Shown piece after piece: positions 45,699 through 57,309 of a stretch of DNA of 64,000 nt (within the stretch, counting starts at the first letter, position 1; every line of letters begins with the position of its first letter). Both the position numbers and the translations under genes were made by a program. The notes beneath the pieces are model-generated. The model was not told where the DNA came from. It made no database searches and worked only from the letters and a program-made list of their open reading frames with translations. This stretch comes from Rapana venosa (Eukaryota; Mollusca; Gastropoda; Neogastropoda; Muricidae), in NCBI GenBank assembly GCA_028751875.1, contig CM054155.1:516472-580471 (forward strand), written 5' to 3'.

Positions 45699-47960
45699 GC
45701 AAAGGGGCCAAACCCCCCCCACACCACCAACCAAAAAATTTTCGACCCCCCCCCCCCCCCAACGACATTTTCAACCCCCCCCCCCCCCCCCCACACCCAA
45801 CAAACCCCCTTGGGCAAACCCCCCCCCCCCCCCCAACTTTGTTTCCTCCCCCCCCCCCCCCCCCCAAATTGGGCAGTCCCCCCCCCCCCCACAAAAAAAT
45901 GACTTAGTGTGTCAAAACCCCCCCCCCCCCCCCAAAATGATTATGGTCAGTACCCCCCCCCCCCCCCCAAAGACTTTGGGGTCAGTACCCCCCCCCCCCC
46001 CCAACAGAATTTTGGTGTCAGTAACCCCCCCCCCCCCAAACTGATTAGTTGTCAGTAACCCCCCCCCCCCCAACATGATTAGTGTGTCAAAACCCCCCCC
46101 CCCCCAACTGACTTAGTGTGCATACCCCCCCCCCCCCCCAACATACTTAGTGGTCATTACCCCCCCCCACACACACACACCATGACTTAGTGTGCATACC
46201 CCCCCCCCCCAAAACACACACAACATGACTTTAGGGGTTTAGTACCCCCCCCCCCCCCAACAAAGACTTTGTGTGTCAGTAAACCCCCCCCCCCCCCCCC
46301 CCCAACCGACTTAGTGTGTCAGTACCCCCCCCCCCCCAACATGATTAGGTGTCTACCCCCCCCCCCCCCCCAAAACCCCCCACAACATACTTAGTGTGTC
46401 ATACCCCCCCCCACAACATGACTTTTTGTTCATACCCCCCCCCCCCCCACAACATGACTTAGTGTGTCATACCCCCCCCCCCCCCCCCCCCACAACAAAA
46501 GACTTAGTGGTTTTAGTACCCCCCCCCCCCCACAACATGACTTTTGTGTCAGTACCCCCCCCCCCCCAACATGACTTATGTGTCGTCCCCCCCCCCCCCC
46601 AACATGACTTTGTTGTCATACCCCCCCCCCAACATGACTTATGTTCATACCCCCCCCCCCCCCCCAACAGACTTATGTGTCAGTACCCCCCCCCCCCAAC
46701 ATACTTAGTTGTCAGTACCCCCCCCCCCCACAACACACACACACACCCCCCACAACATGACTTAGTGTCCCGTACCACCCCCCCCCCCCCCAACATACTT
46801 AGTGTGTCAGTACCCCCCCCCCCCCAAAAGACTTATGTTCAGTACCCCCCCCCCCCCAACCACCCCCCAACATGACTTAGGTTTCATACCCCCCCCCCCA
46901 ACATGACTTTTGTGTGTCGTACCCCCCCCCACACCCCAACAACTTAGTGTGTCAGTACCCCCCCCCCCCCACACACACACACAACTGACTTAGTTGGGGC
47001 GAACCCCCACACACACACACACCAACATGACTTAGTGGTCAGTAAACCCCCCCCCACACACCCACACAACAGACTTATGTGCATACCCCCACACACACAC
47101 CCAACATGACTTAGTGTTCAGTACCCCCCCCCCCCCCAACATGACTTTGGGTAGTACCCCCCCCCCCCACCCACACACACAAAAACAACATGACTTGTGT
47201 GTCATTTCCCCCCCCCCCAAACATGACTTGTGTGTCAGAAACCCCCCCCCCCCCCCCAACAGACTTTTGTGTGTCATACCCCCCACAACATGACTTAGTG
47301 TTCAGTACCCCCCCCCCCCCCCCAACATGACTTGTGTTCAGTACCCCCCCCCCCCACCACATGATTAGTGGTTTAGACCCCCCCCCCCCCAACAAGAAAA
47401 TTAGTGTGTCAGACCCCCCCCCCCAACATACTTAGTTTGGGCAGTCCCCCCCCCCCCCCCCCCAAACCCCCCACCCCCCCCCCCCCCCCCCCAAAATTTT
47501 TTCCCCCCCCCCCCCCAACAGACTTGTGTTCGTACCCCCCCCCCCCCCAACATGACTTGTGGTCATACCCCCCCCCCCCCAACATGACTTTGTGTTCAAC
47601 CCCCCCCCCCCCAAAAGACTAGGGTCATACCCCCCCCCCCAACATGACTTAGTGTGTCAGTAACCCCCCCCCCCCCAACATGCTTATGGTTTATACCCCC
47701 CCCCCCCCCAACATACTTAGGTTCTACCCCCCCCCCCCCCCCAACAACTTGTGTGTCAGTACCCCCCCCCACAACATGACTTTGTGGTCAGTTTCCCCCA
47801 ACAAAAGGCTTAAATTCATACCCCCCCCCCCCCAAACGTTTTTCACCCCGACCACAGACCCCTTTGTTCATAAAACCCCCCCAATTTCTTGTGGTCAGTA
47901 CCCCCCCTTCCCCCACCCTGACAGTGTGCCCTTGGTAACCCAAACATCTTGTGCGAACCC
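45140..47960. repeat. C-rich minisatellite array, left part
   Basis: About 75 units of roughly 35-40 bases. Each has a core like AACATGACTTAGTGTGTCAG followed by TA and a run of about 8-25 C. Some units carry ACACAC inserts. The segment at 45440-45900 is the most degraded. Pro-rich frames on the plus strand and Gly-rich frames on the minus strand are by-products. The same core continues at 49618-52290. Confidence 0.93.
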
Positions 47961-47989
47961 CCCCCCAACTGAAAAGTGGGAAGTCCCCC

Positions 47990-48655
47990 CCCCAAAAAAA
48001 AATTTTTTAAAAACCTTTTCCCGAAAAAAATAAATAAAGTCAAAATCTTAATCTTAGCAAAAACAACAACTCTCTTTCCAAGTTCTTTCTGTCTAAAAAC
48101 CCATAAAAATCTCTTTTTTCCCTTACCCCAAAACCAAAACTTTCCCTTTGGGTTGCAAAAAACAATCCCCGTAAAAAACCCCAGCCTGCGAATCAAAAAA
48201 AAATTTTCGCCCCCTTTTTTTAACAAATAAAAAATCCCAAATTAAACCATTCCAGCAGCCCTCCCCACCCATTCCGGCACTCCTCTCTTTTCCTTCCCCC
48301 CAAAGGGAAAAAGAAAAACAATTCGGGTGCTAAAAAACACACCTTGATCCCAACCTCTCCTTTTTCCCACAAGTTCCCAACTTTTACCATTTTCACTAAA
48401 AATAGTAAACCATCCGGTATCAGGAAATTTTCCATCAGCTCTTAAAACAGAAATACACCCCTCTACTGAAAAACACGCCCCTCCACCCCAAACTTCTAAG
48501 AATTTGGCCTTTCAAACTTACCCTTTGTCTCTAAAGACTAAAAAACGTTCTCAAACAGCTCACAGTCCCCTTCATTCCAAGATCCCCTTTTCCCATTTTT
48601 TAAATCTCCTATCCCCCCAACCACAGCACCGAAACCCCCTTTCCCATTTAGATAA
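47990..48655 (+). mobile_element. L2/CR1-like LINE fragment, noisy, inside the C-rich array
   Basis: Matches elements B and C on the plus strand: AATAAAGTCAAAATCTTAAT (linker), AAATCTCTTTTTTCCCTTAC, a TTCCATCAGCTCTTAAAAC block equivalent to the GNFPSALKT codons, and a CACCGAAACC (TETT-like) block near 48627. Many bases are missing. Confidence 0.7.
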
Positions 48656-49510
48656 AAAAAAATGGAACTATAACGTGTACTTGCACAGAAAAATCAAAGC
48701 GCTTGCACCAATCATTCTACACAGTCATGCAACCAATAGCAATAATATTTCTAACAAGTCCAAATGCACATTTTATACATTTTGGAAAGGGTAGGGAAAA
48801 TCTTTGGCTGTTGAAAAGCGGGGATAGCTATGAAAGAAAAGGGGGAGGGAAATTTAGGGTTTTAAAAAAATATTCTTTACCAATTTAAAATGCCCCAAAA
48901 GGTCTTTGGCGAAGAGAATAGGGAGGCCATTCCAAACGATGGGCCAGAAACAGAAAAGAGCGACGGCCAACATGGACTGGCTGAATCTAGGTATTTGTAA
49001 ACCAAGGGAAACTGCAGCAGAGCGAAGGGAACAGAAGGGGTGTACAGGGGGAGACATTCACAGAGGTAGGAGGGGGCTGTTTTTTGGAGACTTTTAAAAA
49101 AAAGGGTACGATCTTTTAAATTTATTCTTTTGGCACAGGCAGCCATGGAGAATCGCAAGAGAGGGTAATTCCAGATTTTTTTTTCTGAGGACTATCGAGC
49201 TGCAGAGTTTTAATACGTTTAAGGGAGTGGATAGATATGCTGGCAGACCACCAAAAGAGAATTGCAATAGTCCAACGTGAAAGAATGAGAGATGCCACGA
49301 GTTTTGATGGTTGCGTCTTTTGGACAGGTACTTTCGAATTGCACTAATACGCCGTAATTGATAGAAGCACGACTGGCAGGTCTGGGTGATGAATTTTTGC
49401 ATAGAGAGTGTGTTGTCAATAATGACCCCTAGATACTTTACAGCAGTGGATAGAGGGAATGATGCATTGCCGAATTCTATTGAAGCTGTTGTAATGGAAG
49501 AGAGTTTGTT
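48656..49510 (-). mobile_element. L2/CR1-like LINE 3' part, minus orientation
   Basis: On the minus strand, from 49510 downward: GTKNKLSSITTASIEFGNAS, VKYLGVIIDNTLSMQKFITQ, a degraded LDYCNSL region, LCECLPLYTPSVPFALLQ, then 3' UTR and the family tail near 48660-48710 (GCAAGCGCTTTGATTTTTCT). It is 5' truncated. A plus-orientation tail of the same family follows at 49530-49612 (AGCGCTATATAAATTCCATA and ATT repeats), so an outer element seems to be interrupted or inverted here. Confidence 0.78.
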
Positions 49511-49617
49511 TTTGGTCCCTAAATGTAAATGATTTGAGGTCAAGCGCTTCGATTTGTTTGTTTTTTACAAGATTCAGCGCTATATAAATTCCATATATTA
49601 TTATTAGTAATAGTAGT

Positions 49618-52290
49618 AGTACCCCCCCCCCACAACTTGACTTAGTGTGTCAGAAAGCCCCCCCCACCTCCCCCCCCCCCCCCCCCAAACTTTACTTAGT
49701 GTGTCAGTACCCCCCCCCCCCCCCCACAACATGACTTAAGTGTGTCATACCCCCCCCCCAGACTTTTCACACCCAACAATTTTGCATACCCCACTAGGTG
49801 TGTCCCGTACCCCCCAACCACACAATGACTTGTGTGTCAGTTAAAAACCCCCCCCCCACCCCCCCATGACTGTGTGTAGTACCCCCACCACATGACTGTG
49901 TGTAGTACCCCCACCACAAAAGACGTGTGTGAGTACCCCACCACATGACTGTGTGTCAGTACCACTTTGGGCTACAACATGACTGTGTTCCCCTAACCCA
50001 AAATGACTGTGTGCAGTACCCCCTACCACATGACATGTGTTCACCACACATGACTTGTGTCAGTACCACACAAATGACGTGTTCTCCCCACCAAAATGAC
50101 AGTGTGGTTCCCCACCACATGATTAGTGTCAACCCCACAACTGACTTGTGTCAAACCCCACAACATGACTTAGTGACCCGTACCCCCATACCCCCAAAAT
50201 GACGTGTATCCCCTTAACCAACCCAACAAGTGTTCCCCTACCAAAATGACGTGTTGTTCCCCAACACATGACTTTGTGTCATACCCCTTACAACATGACG
50301 TTCGTTATCCCACAACATGACAGTGTCGGTCCCCACCAAAATGACTTGTGTCGTCCCCCCAACCACCACAGACAGTGTGTCAGTACCCCACAACAAGACT
50401 TGTGTCACGTCCCCCACAATGACAGGTGTCAGTTCCCACAACATGATTGTGTCAGTTCCCCAACATAAGGGGTTCCCCCCCACACATGATTTGTGTCAGT
50501 ACCCCCCACAACAGAAACAGTTTTTGTTCCCCACCAACATGACCAGTGTTACCCCTACACAGACTTGTGTTTAGTACCCCCCCCAACATGACAGTGTTCC
50601 CCACCAACATGACGGGGTCGTTCCCCCACCCCCAACAGACTTGTTCCCCCACCCCATGACAGGGTTGTTCAACCCCACCAACATGACGTGTTCGTTCCCT
50701 TACAAAATGACAGGTTTTTCCCCTTACAACATACTTAGTTTCGTTCCCCTTACAACATGACAGGGGTTCCCTTACAAAACATTGACCCTTAAATGACTGT
50801 TCCCCTTACAACATGACAGTGTCCCCTTAAAAATCATTACAACATGACTTAGTGTCACACCCCTTACAACATGACTTAGTGTCAACCCCTTACAACAGAC
50901 TTAGTGTCAGTACCCCCTTACAACCTGACTTAAATGTCGTCCCCTTAAACATGACGTTTTTCCCCTTACAACATGACTTAGTGTCCCCCTTACAACATGA
51001 CAGTGTCTGTTCCCTTTCAACATGACAGTGTCTGTTTCCCCTTAAAAACATGACAGTGTCTGTTCCTTACAACATGACAGTGTCGTTTCCCCTTACAACA
51101 TGACAGTGTTTTCCCCTTACAACATGACAGTGTCTGTTCCCCTTACAAACATGACAGGGGTTCCCCTTACAACATGACAAGGGTTTTTTCCCCTTACAAC
51201 ATGACAGTGTTTAGTACCCCTTACAACATGACAGTGTCTGGTTCCCCTTACAACATGCGTGTTCCCCTTACACATGACTTAGTGTCTACCCCTTACAACA
51301 TGAACAGTTTCCCCTTAACAACATGACAGTGTCTGTTCCCCTTACAACATGACAAGGTCGTTCCCCTTACAAACATTACTAGTTCTGTTCCCCTTACAAC
51401 ATGACAGGTCCGTTTCCCCTTAACAACAGACTTAGTGTCGTCCCCTTACAACAAGACAGGTCTGTTCCCCTTTCAACATGACTTAGGGTCTGTTCCCCTT
51501 ACAACATGACAGTGTCGTACCTTACAACATGACTAGTGTTCCCCTTAAAAAGACAACATGACTTAGTGTCAGTACCCCTTACAAACATGACAGTGTTCCC
51601 CTTACAACAATGACCCTTTTGTCGTCCCCTTACAACATGACAGGGGTTCCCCTTACAAAAATGACAAGTGTCGTTCCCCTTACAACATGACTTAGGTCTG
51701 TTCCCCTTACAACATACAGTGTCGTTACCTTACAACATGACTTATGTCAGTTTTACATGTCCCCTTAAAACATGACTTAGTGTCTGTCCCCTTACAACAT
51801 GACTTAGTGTCTGTTCCCCTTACAACATGACAGGGTCTGTTCCCCTTACAACATGACAGTGTCAGTTCCCCTTACAACATGACAGTGTCTGTTCCCCTTA
51901 CAACATGACTGTCTGTTCCCCTTACAACATGACTTAGTGTCTATTCCCCTTACAACATGACAGTGTCAGTTCCCCTTACAACATTACTTAGTGTCTGTTC
52001 CCCTTACAACATGACAGTGTCAGTTCCCCTTACAACATGACTTAGTGTCAGTACCCCTTACAACATGACTGTCTGTTCCCCTTACAACATGACTTAGGGT
52101 CTGTTCCCCTTACAACATGACTTAGTGTCGTACCCCCTTACAACAGACAAATGTTTCCCCCTTTCAACATGACAGTGTCGTACCCCTTACAACATGACAG
52201 TTTCCCCTTCAACATGATTAGTGTCTGTCCCTTTTTCAACATTAGGGTTTTTTTAACATATTGGGCTTTCCCCTTCAACCGTTTTTAGTT
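49618..52290. repeat. C-rich minisatellite array, right part
   Basis: Continues the array after the LINE. From 49618 to about 50700 units have cores such as ACATGACTGTGTGTAGTACC with C runs of 3-10. From about 50700 a shorter 27-29-base form dominates, TTACAACATGACAGTGTCTG plus TTCCCC, in about 55 copies. The shared ACAACATGACTTAGTGTCAG core shows one common origin. Degenerate traces extend to about 52800. Confidence 0.93.
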
Positions 52291-53574
52291 TCACATACAT
52301 GCCCCTCAAATGTTATTCAGTAAAACCCTTAAACATCAGTGTCAACATATACAGTCGTAGACAACATGTGTTTCCCTTTCCAGAATGGTCAGAACTACTA
52401 GTCGTTTCCCCCAACAATTTCAGAACAACCCAAATTATGGACCCCTTCCAGAATTGGTCAGATAACAGCTTGTCTGTTCCCCTTTCAACAGACAATGTCA
52501 GTCCCCCTTCCAGAATGGTTTTCCTTAAACATGGACTTGGGCTGTTTCCCCTAAACAGACAGGCCCAGTCCTTCCCAAAATGACAGTAGTCTGTCTCCCC
52601 AACAAAACAGCCCACAACAACTGGTTTTTCCCCTTCCAAAAATGGCAGAAAACTGACTAGTCGTAACCCAAACAGACAAAGTGGGGCCTTTCCTAAATTG
52701 AAAAGTGTCTGTTCCCCATCAAAAGACAGGTCTTTTTCCCTTAACATGAAAGTTCCCCTCAAAAGACAGGTTTCCCCTTCCAGACCCCCCTTACTCCTGG
52801 GCTTTCCCCTTTACAAATAAAAATTTTAAGGTCTGCTTTCCAACATAATTTCAAATAAAATCATAACCAGGTGTGGTACACCTGCAACATGTACTTAACG
52901 CATGTAAGAATAAAAGGCCTGGCAACTCTAGCATTGCCCCAGGCAAACAACTGTTAGAAGAGCCACTATCATAGGAAGAAATGTAGCATCAGGCGGTGGG
53001 CTGATGATTATACATGTAAAAAAATGGGTAGTATTACAATGCAATCATGCTGAAAGTCACCCACTCCTGCGGTGAAATATGATCTCCCCTTCCCACCTAT
53101 CATATTGTTAATTCAGACCACACCAAAGTAAAAATCAATCTTTCAAGCATTTATTTTGCATTCATACACCATTCTCTCTAACAGAAAAGACAAAACTCAC
53201 TTGCACACTGCTACAGTCCCAATGTGCACACATCACTTTCAAGTTTAATAATGAAAATAAACACAAATTATTCAAAATATCTTCACAATGGCACCCCATG
53301 TCAAAATCTATGTGTCAACAATGAGACTCCTGCAACATTCAACCTTGTATACCAATCAACTTAATTGTATGATTTATAAGTGTAGCTTTGGTTTTGACCC
53401 CCTAAATCATACTAACAGCCCATGTTACCGGTGTATCATGAGACAGATTTATTTGTAAACCTCAAATGAAATTTTTTAAAAATCAGAATGATGCCTCCAA
53501 ATTAGGGATAAAATTTGGAAACCAAGGTCAGAATGTTTAATAATGGGTGTGGCAGTGCAGGTAAGACACTGATA
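52291..53574. other. Array edge and unique sequence, no gene seen
   Basis: Decaying minisatellite to about 52800, then unique AT-rich sequence with an AAATTTCAT-like stretch and no supported exon. The open frame at 52313-52762 lies in the decayed repeat. Confidence 0.5.
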
Positions 53575-54430
53575 AGCTTAGCGTCATATGAATATAATTA
53601 TATCATTCTTACCCAGCATTAGTTTCATATGAATATAATTCTATCATTCTTACCCAGCATTAGTTTCATATGAATATAAATCTATCATTCTTACCCAGCA
53701 TTAGTTTCATATGAATATAATTCTATCATTCTTACCCAGCATTAGTTTCATATGAATATAATTCTATCATTCTTACCCAGCATTAGTTTCATATGAATAT
53801 AATTCTATCATTCTTACCCAGCATTAGTTTCATATGAATACAATTCTATCATTCTTACCCAGCATTAGTTTCATATGAATACAATTATATCATTCTTACC
53901 CAGCATTAGTTTCATATGAATATAATTATATCATGTCTTACCCAACATTACCATCATATGAATATAATGTCTTACCCAATCAGTGTCATATGAATACAAT
54001 TATATCTTGTCGTACACAATCATTAGCGTCATGTGAAGATAATTATATCATGTTTTACCCAATCATTAGCGTCATCAATATAATTATATCATGTCTTGCC
54101 TAATAATTAGCGTCATGAATATAATTATATCATGTCTTACCCAGTCATTAGCGTCATGTGAAGATAATTATATCATTATTACCCAATCTTAGCGTCATGT
54201 GAAGATAATTATATTATTCATACCCAATCATTAGCATCATATGAATGTATATCACGTCTTACCCGATCATTAGCATCATATGAATGTATATCACGTCTTA
54301 CCCAATCATTAGCATCATATGAATGTATATCATGTCTTACCCAATCATTAGCATCATATGAATGTATATCACGTCTTACCCAATCATTAGCATCATATGA
54401 ATGTATATCACGTCTTACCCAATCAGTGAA
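53575..54430. repeat. 41-bp and 39-bp minisatellite
   Basis: About nine near-identical 41-base units (TTAGTTTCATATGAATATAA plus TTCTATCATTCTTACCCAGCA) to about 53945. About eleven more varied units follow, ending in regular 39-base units with CATCATATGAATGTATATCA and CGTCTTACCCAATCATTAG. Every unit contains CTTACCC, which on the minus strand is GGGTAAG. Confidence 0.95.
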
Positions 54431-54443
54431 TGCCTTGTCCGAA
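54419..54443 (-). other. Candidate 25-base microexon
   Basis: On the minus strand a pyrimidine-rich tract and TTTTTATTTAG precede TTCGGACAAGGCATTCACTG and five more bases, followed by the donor TGG|GTAAGA. Both splice sites are good by eye. No partner exon or protein family is recognised, so this may be chance. The donor half is what the neighbouring array repeats. Confidence 0.25.
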
Positions 54444-54482
54444 CTAAATAAAAATAGGCAAATACGGGTAATATTGTAATAC

Positions 54483-55430
54483 CAAGCTGGTGATGAGGCT
54501 GTCCCAGACTTTATGCACATCACTAAAACTGTAATGTATATATAACCAACACACAAGCTGGTGATGAGGCTGTCCCAGACTTTATGCACATCACTAAAAC
54601 TGTAATGTATATATAACCAACACACAAGCTGGTGATGAGGTTGTCCCAGACTTTATGCTGGTGATGAGGCTGTCCCAGACTTTATGCACATCACTAAAAC
54701 TCTAATGTATATATAACCAACACACAAGCTGGTGATGAGGCTGTCCCAGACTTTATGCACATCACTAAAACTGTAATGTATATATAACCAACACACAAGC
54801 TGGTGATGAGGCTGTCCCAGACTTTATGCTGGTGATGAGGCTGTCCCAGACTTTATGCACATCACTAAAACTCTAATGTATATATAACCAACACACAAGC
54901 TGGTGATGAGGCTGTCCCAGACTTTATGCACATCACTAAAACTCTAATGTATATATAACCAACACACAAGCTGGTGATGAAGCTGTCCCAGACTTTATGC
55001 ACATCACTAAAACTGTAATGTATATATAACCAACACAAAAGCTGGTGATGAGGCTGTCCCAGACTTTATGCACATCACTAAAACTCTAATGTATATATAA
55101 CCAACACACAAGCTGGTGATGAGGCTGTCCCAGACTTTATGCTGGTGATGAGGCTGTCCCAGACTTTATGCACATCACTAAAACTGTAATGTATATATAA
55201 CCAACACACAAGCTGGTGATGAGGCTGTCCCAGACTTTATGCACATCACTAAAACTGTAATGTATATATAACCAACACAAAAGCTGGTGATGAGGCTGTC
55301 CCAGACTTTATGCACATCACTAAAACTCTAATGTATATATAACCAACACACAAGCTGGTGATGAGGCTGTCCCAGACTTTATGCTGGTGATGAGGCTGTC
55401 CCAGACTTTATGCACATCACTAAAACCTTT
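54483..55430. repeat. 71-bp minisatellite with a 31-bp sub-unit
   Basis: About ten 71-base units (AAGCTGGTGATGAGGCTGTC, CCAGACTTTATGCACATCAC, TAAAACTGTAATGTATATAT, AACCAACACAC). At four places a 31-base partial unit (TGCTGGTGATGAGGCTGTCC...) is inserted before the next full unit. This gives a higher-order pattern with alternating CTG/CTC variants in TAAAACTGTAA. Confidence 0.95.
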
Positions 55431-56169
55431 TGTATGTAACCAACACATATGTTTATAATTTGTAACCAAAGAAAGAATAATTGTAAATGGTTATTAACTT
55501 ATATGCAAAGAATTTTTTTAATCATACCAACACACAAATTTATATGCAAAATAGAAAATAAATATACCAGTACCTACTGGCAAATCTTTCACTGACTCAA
55601 AATAAAAGAATCATCCTCTTTCACTCACTATCACTCACACTTTCAGCACTTGCTGTCTTGGAACCCTGACTCACTGTGGCTTACAACAATGCCCTTGCAC
55701 AATCTGGGATCACAACAGGCGGAAGATGCTATGAATCCTCTGATGTGGTATCAGTCACAAAAGGGCCTTAATCCAAATGGATATTTTTTTCACATCACAA
55801 TGAAGGTGAACACAGGCACAGAGAGATTTAGGACGAATCTTCTATGTTGAAACCCAGATGGACCCAGAGGCAGGTACTGTAGTATTGGTAGACTGCAGCT
55901 GGAAGATAGGACCAATTTCCCTAAGTGAGTGTGTACCTGCGTGCGTGCGTGTGAAGTCAAGTCAAATTTTTATTTCCAGATGGTACATTGCATAATCAAT
56001 GCATTTGCTTCTTTTTTTTTTATCAAGCCATCTATCTAGGAACAAAAGCAACTTGATCAATAATATCTAACTACAATATTACAATAACCAATAACAATAA
56101 AAACTGACTCAAAGAGGGAAAAAGAAAAGGCAAACACACCTCACAAAAACAAAAAGCAAGAAAAATACC
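55431..56169. other. No gene seen
   Basis: AT-rich sequence. A frame of 66 codons at 55650-55850 has no recognisable domain, splice context or composition bias. TCAAGTCAAATTTTTATTTC near 55955 resembles the edge of a dispersed element. Confidence 0.45.
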
Positions 56170-56270
56170 CTGCAAAACTTATGTATTTATTGATACCACT
56201 TAAAGTAGATTTCTCTGCGTGAAATTCGGGCTGCTCTCCGGCCTGTCTCCACAAGAGCAGCGCCACTTGT
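56170..56270 (-). mobile_element. SINE family S1 fragment
   Basis: GATACCACTTAAAGTAGATT, GTGAAATTCGGGCTGCTCTC and ACAAGAGCAGCGCCACTTGT match the S1 body at 80-175. Confidence 0.7.
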
Positions 56271-56299
56271 ACACACACACCTCTCACACACATACACTT

Positions 56300-56435
56300 T
56301 TTAATTTATCTTGGAATGTTTAAACCCTTGTGAAATGTAGCTTTCTTGTGTCTTTTGGAGATAACGATTGGTGTCAGTGTGCCTGTCAGTATTGTACTTG
56401 CCCTTCATGGGATGATGAGAGTGTTTGGACTGGAC
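56300..56435 (-). repeat. Interspersed repeat fragment
   Basis: CAGTATTGTACTTGCCCTTC and ATGGGATGATGA are the reverse complement of the block at 24670-24700; AGCTTTCTTGTGTCTTTTGG continues the match. Same family as 24638-24775. Confidence 0.6.
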
Positions 56436-57309
56436 TGGACCCACACGTGGACCACTCTGTGGTGTCCTGGTGCAGACAAGAGTAGCCACAGGATGATGCA
56501 CGTCCATGTCCCGGCTGACGGCAAGGATGCCCACAGACCATTCCCTCATCAGCTTCACAATCCGAACCAGGCTAGGTTAATGCTGCTTCATGTTCAGCAG
56601 GTCTAGGCTACTGTCGCGACCAAGGCTTCAAAGGGGCACAATCACATCAACTGTGCTCCACTCACAATGTAAACTAACAGCTGGCCACACAAGACAAAAA
56701 CAACTCCACAGCCACAAAGACCTACACAGCTGTCAACTCCTACGAAGAGTGGGCACAAGGCAAACAGCAGGATAACATAGATTATAATAAGTTATGTTAT
56801 AGACCTAAACCTGAAGACTCATACAAAGTCACGAGCGGGTAAGACATCAGGCAAACTGATAAACGCGCCTTTTAAGCTTACTGCACTACTGCAAGCCCAA
56901 CCTGTCGACTTCTCACAAATAAGCACATCAAAATAAACAGCAGCATTTACAACCTAAAAAGAAAAAAAAATGAACAACTGGAAGACACAAGCTGGAAAGA
57001 CACTAGGACAACTTAGCCTATAAACACCAGGAGACTGCACTACGGATTACTGCTACTGAATTAAGGATGGGGGATTTTACGATCTCCCAGGTCAACTTCA
57101 AGTGCAGACCTGCCAGTGTCTTAGTTCCCTTCGTATATATACACATGTGGAAGATAAAATATGCACGTTTAAGATCTCATAATTCATTGCGTTGGCTGGG
57201 TTACGGAAACACGAACATGCCCAGCAGATATCCCCGAATTCGGAATGCGGCTGTCTTCATGGTGGGCAAATTTACCATGAGTGAACTTCGGAGTTCTAGC
57301 CGAGGAACA

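Noticed and set aside
45156..47622. Proline-rich (plus) and glycine-rich (minus) proteins
   Set aside because: Frames over C-run minisatellite units; length and frame depend on unreliable homopolymer lengths.
54218..54625. Repeat protein with WVRRDIHSYDAND units
   Set aside because: A translation of 39-base minisatellite units (13 codons each) that then runs into a different array; no protein context.
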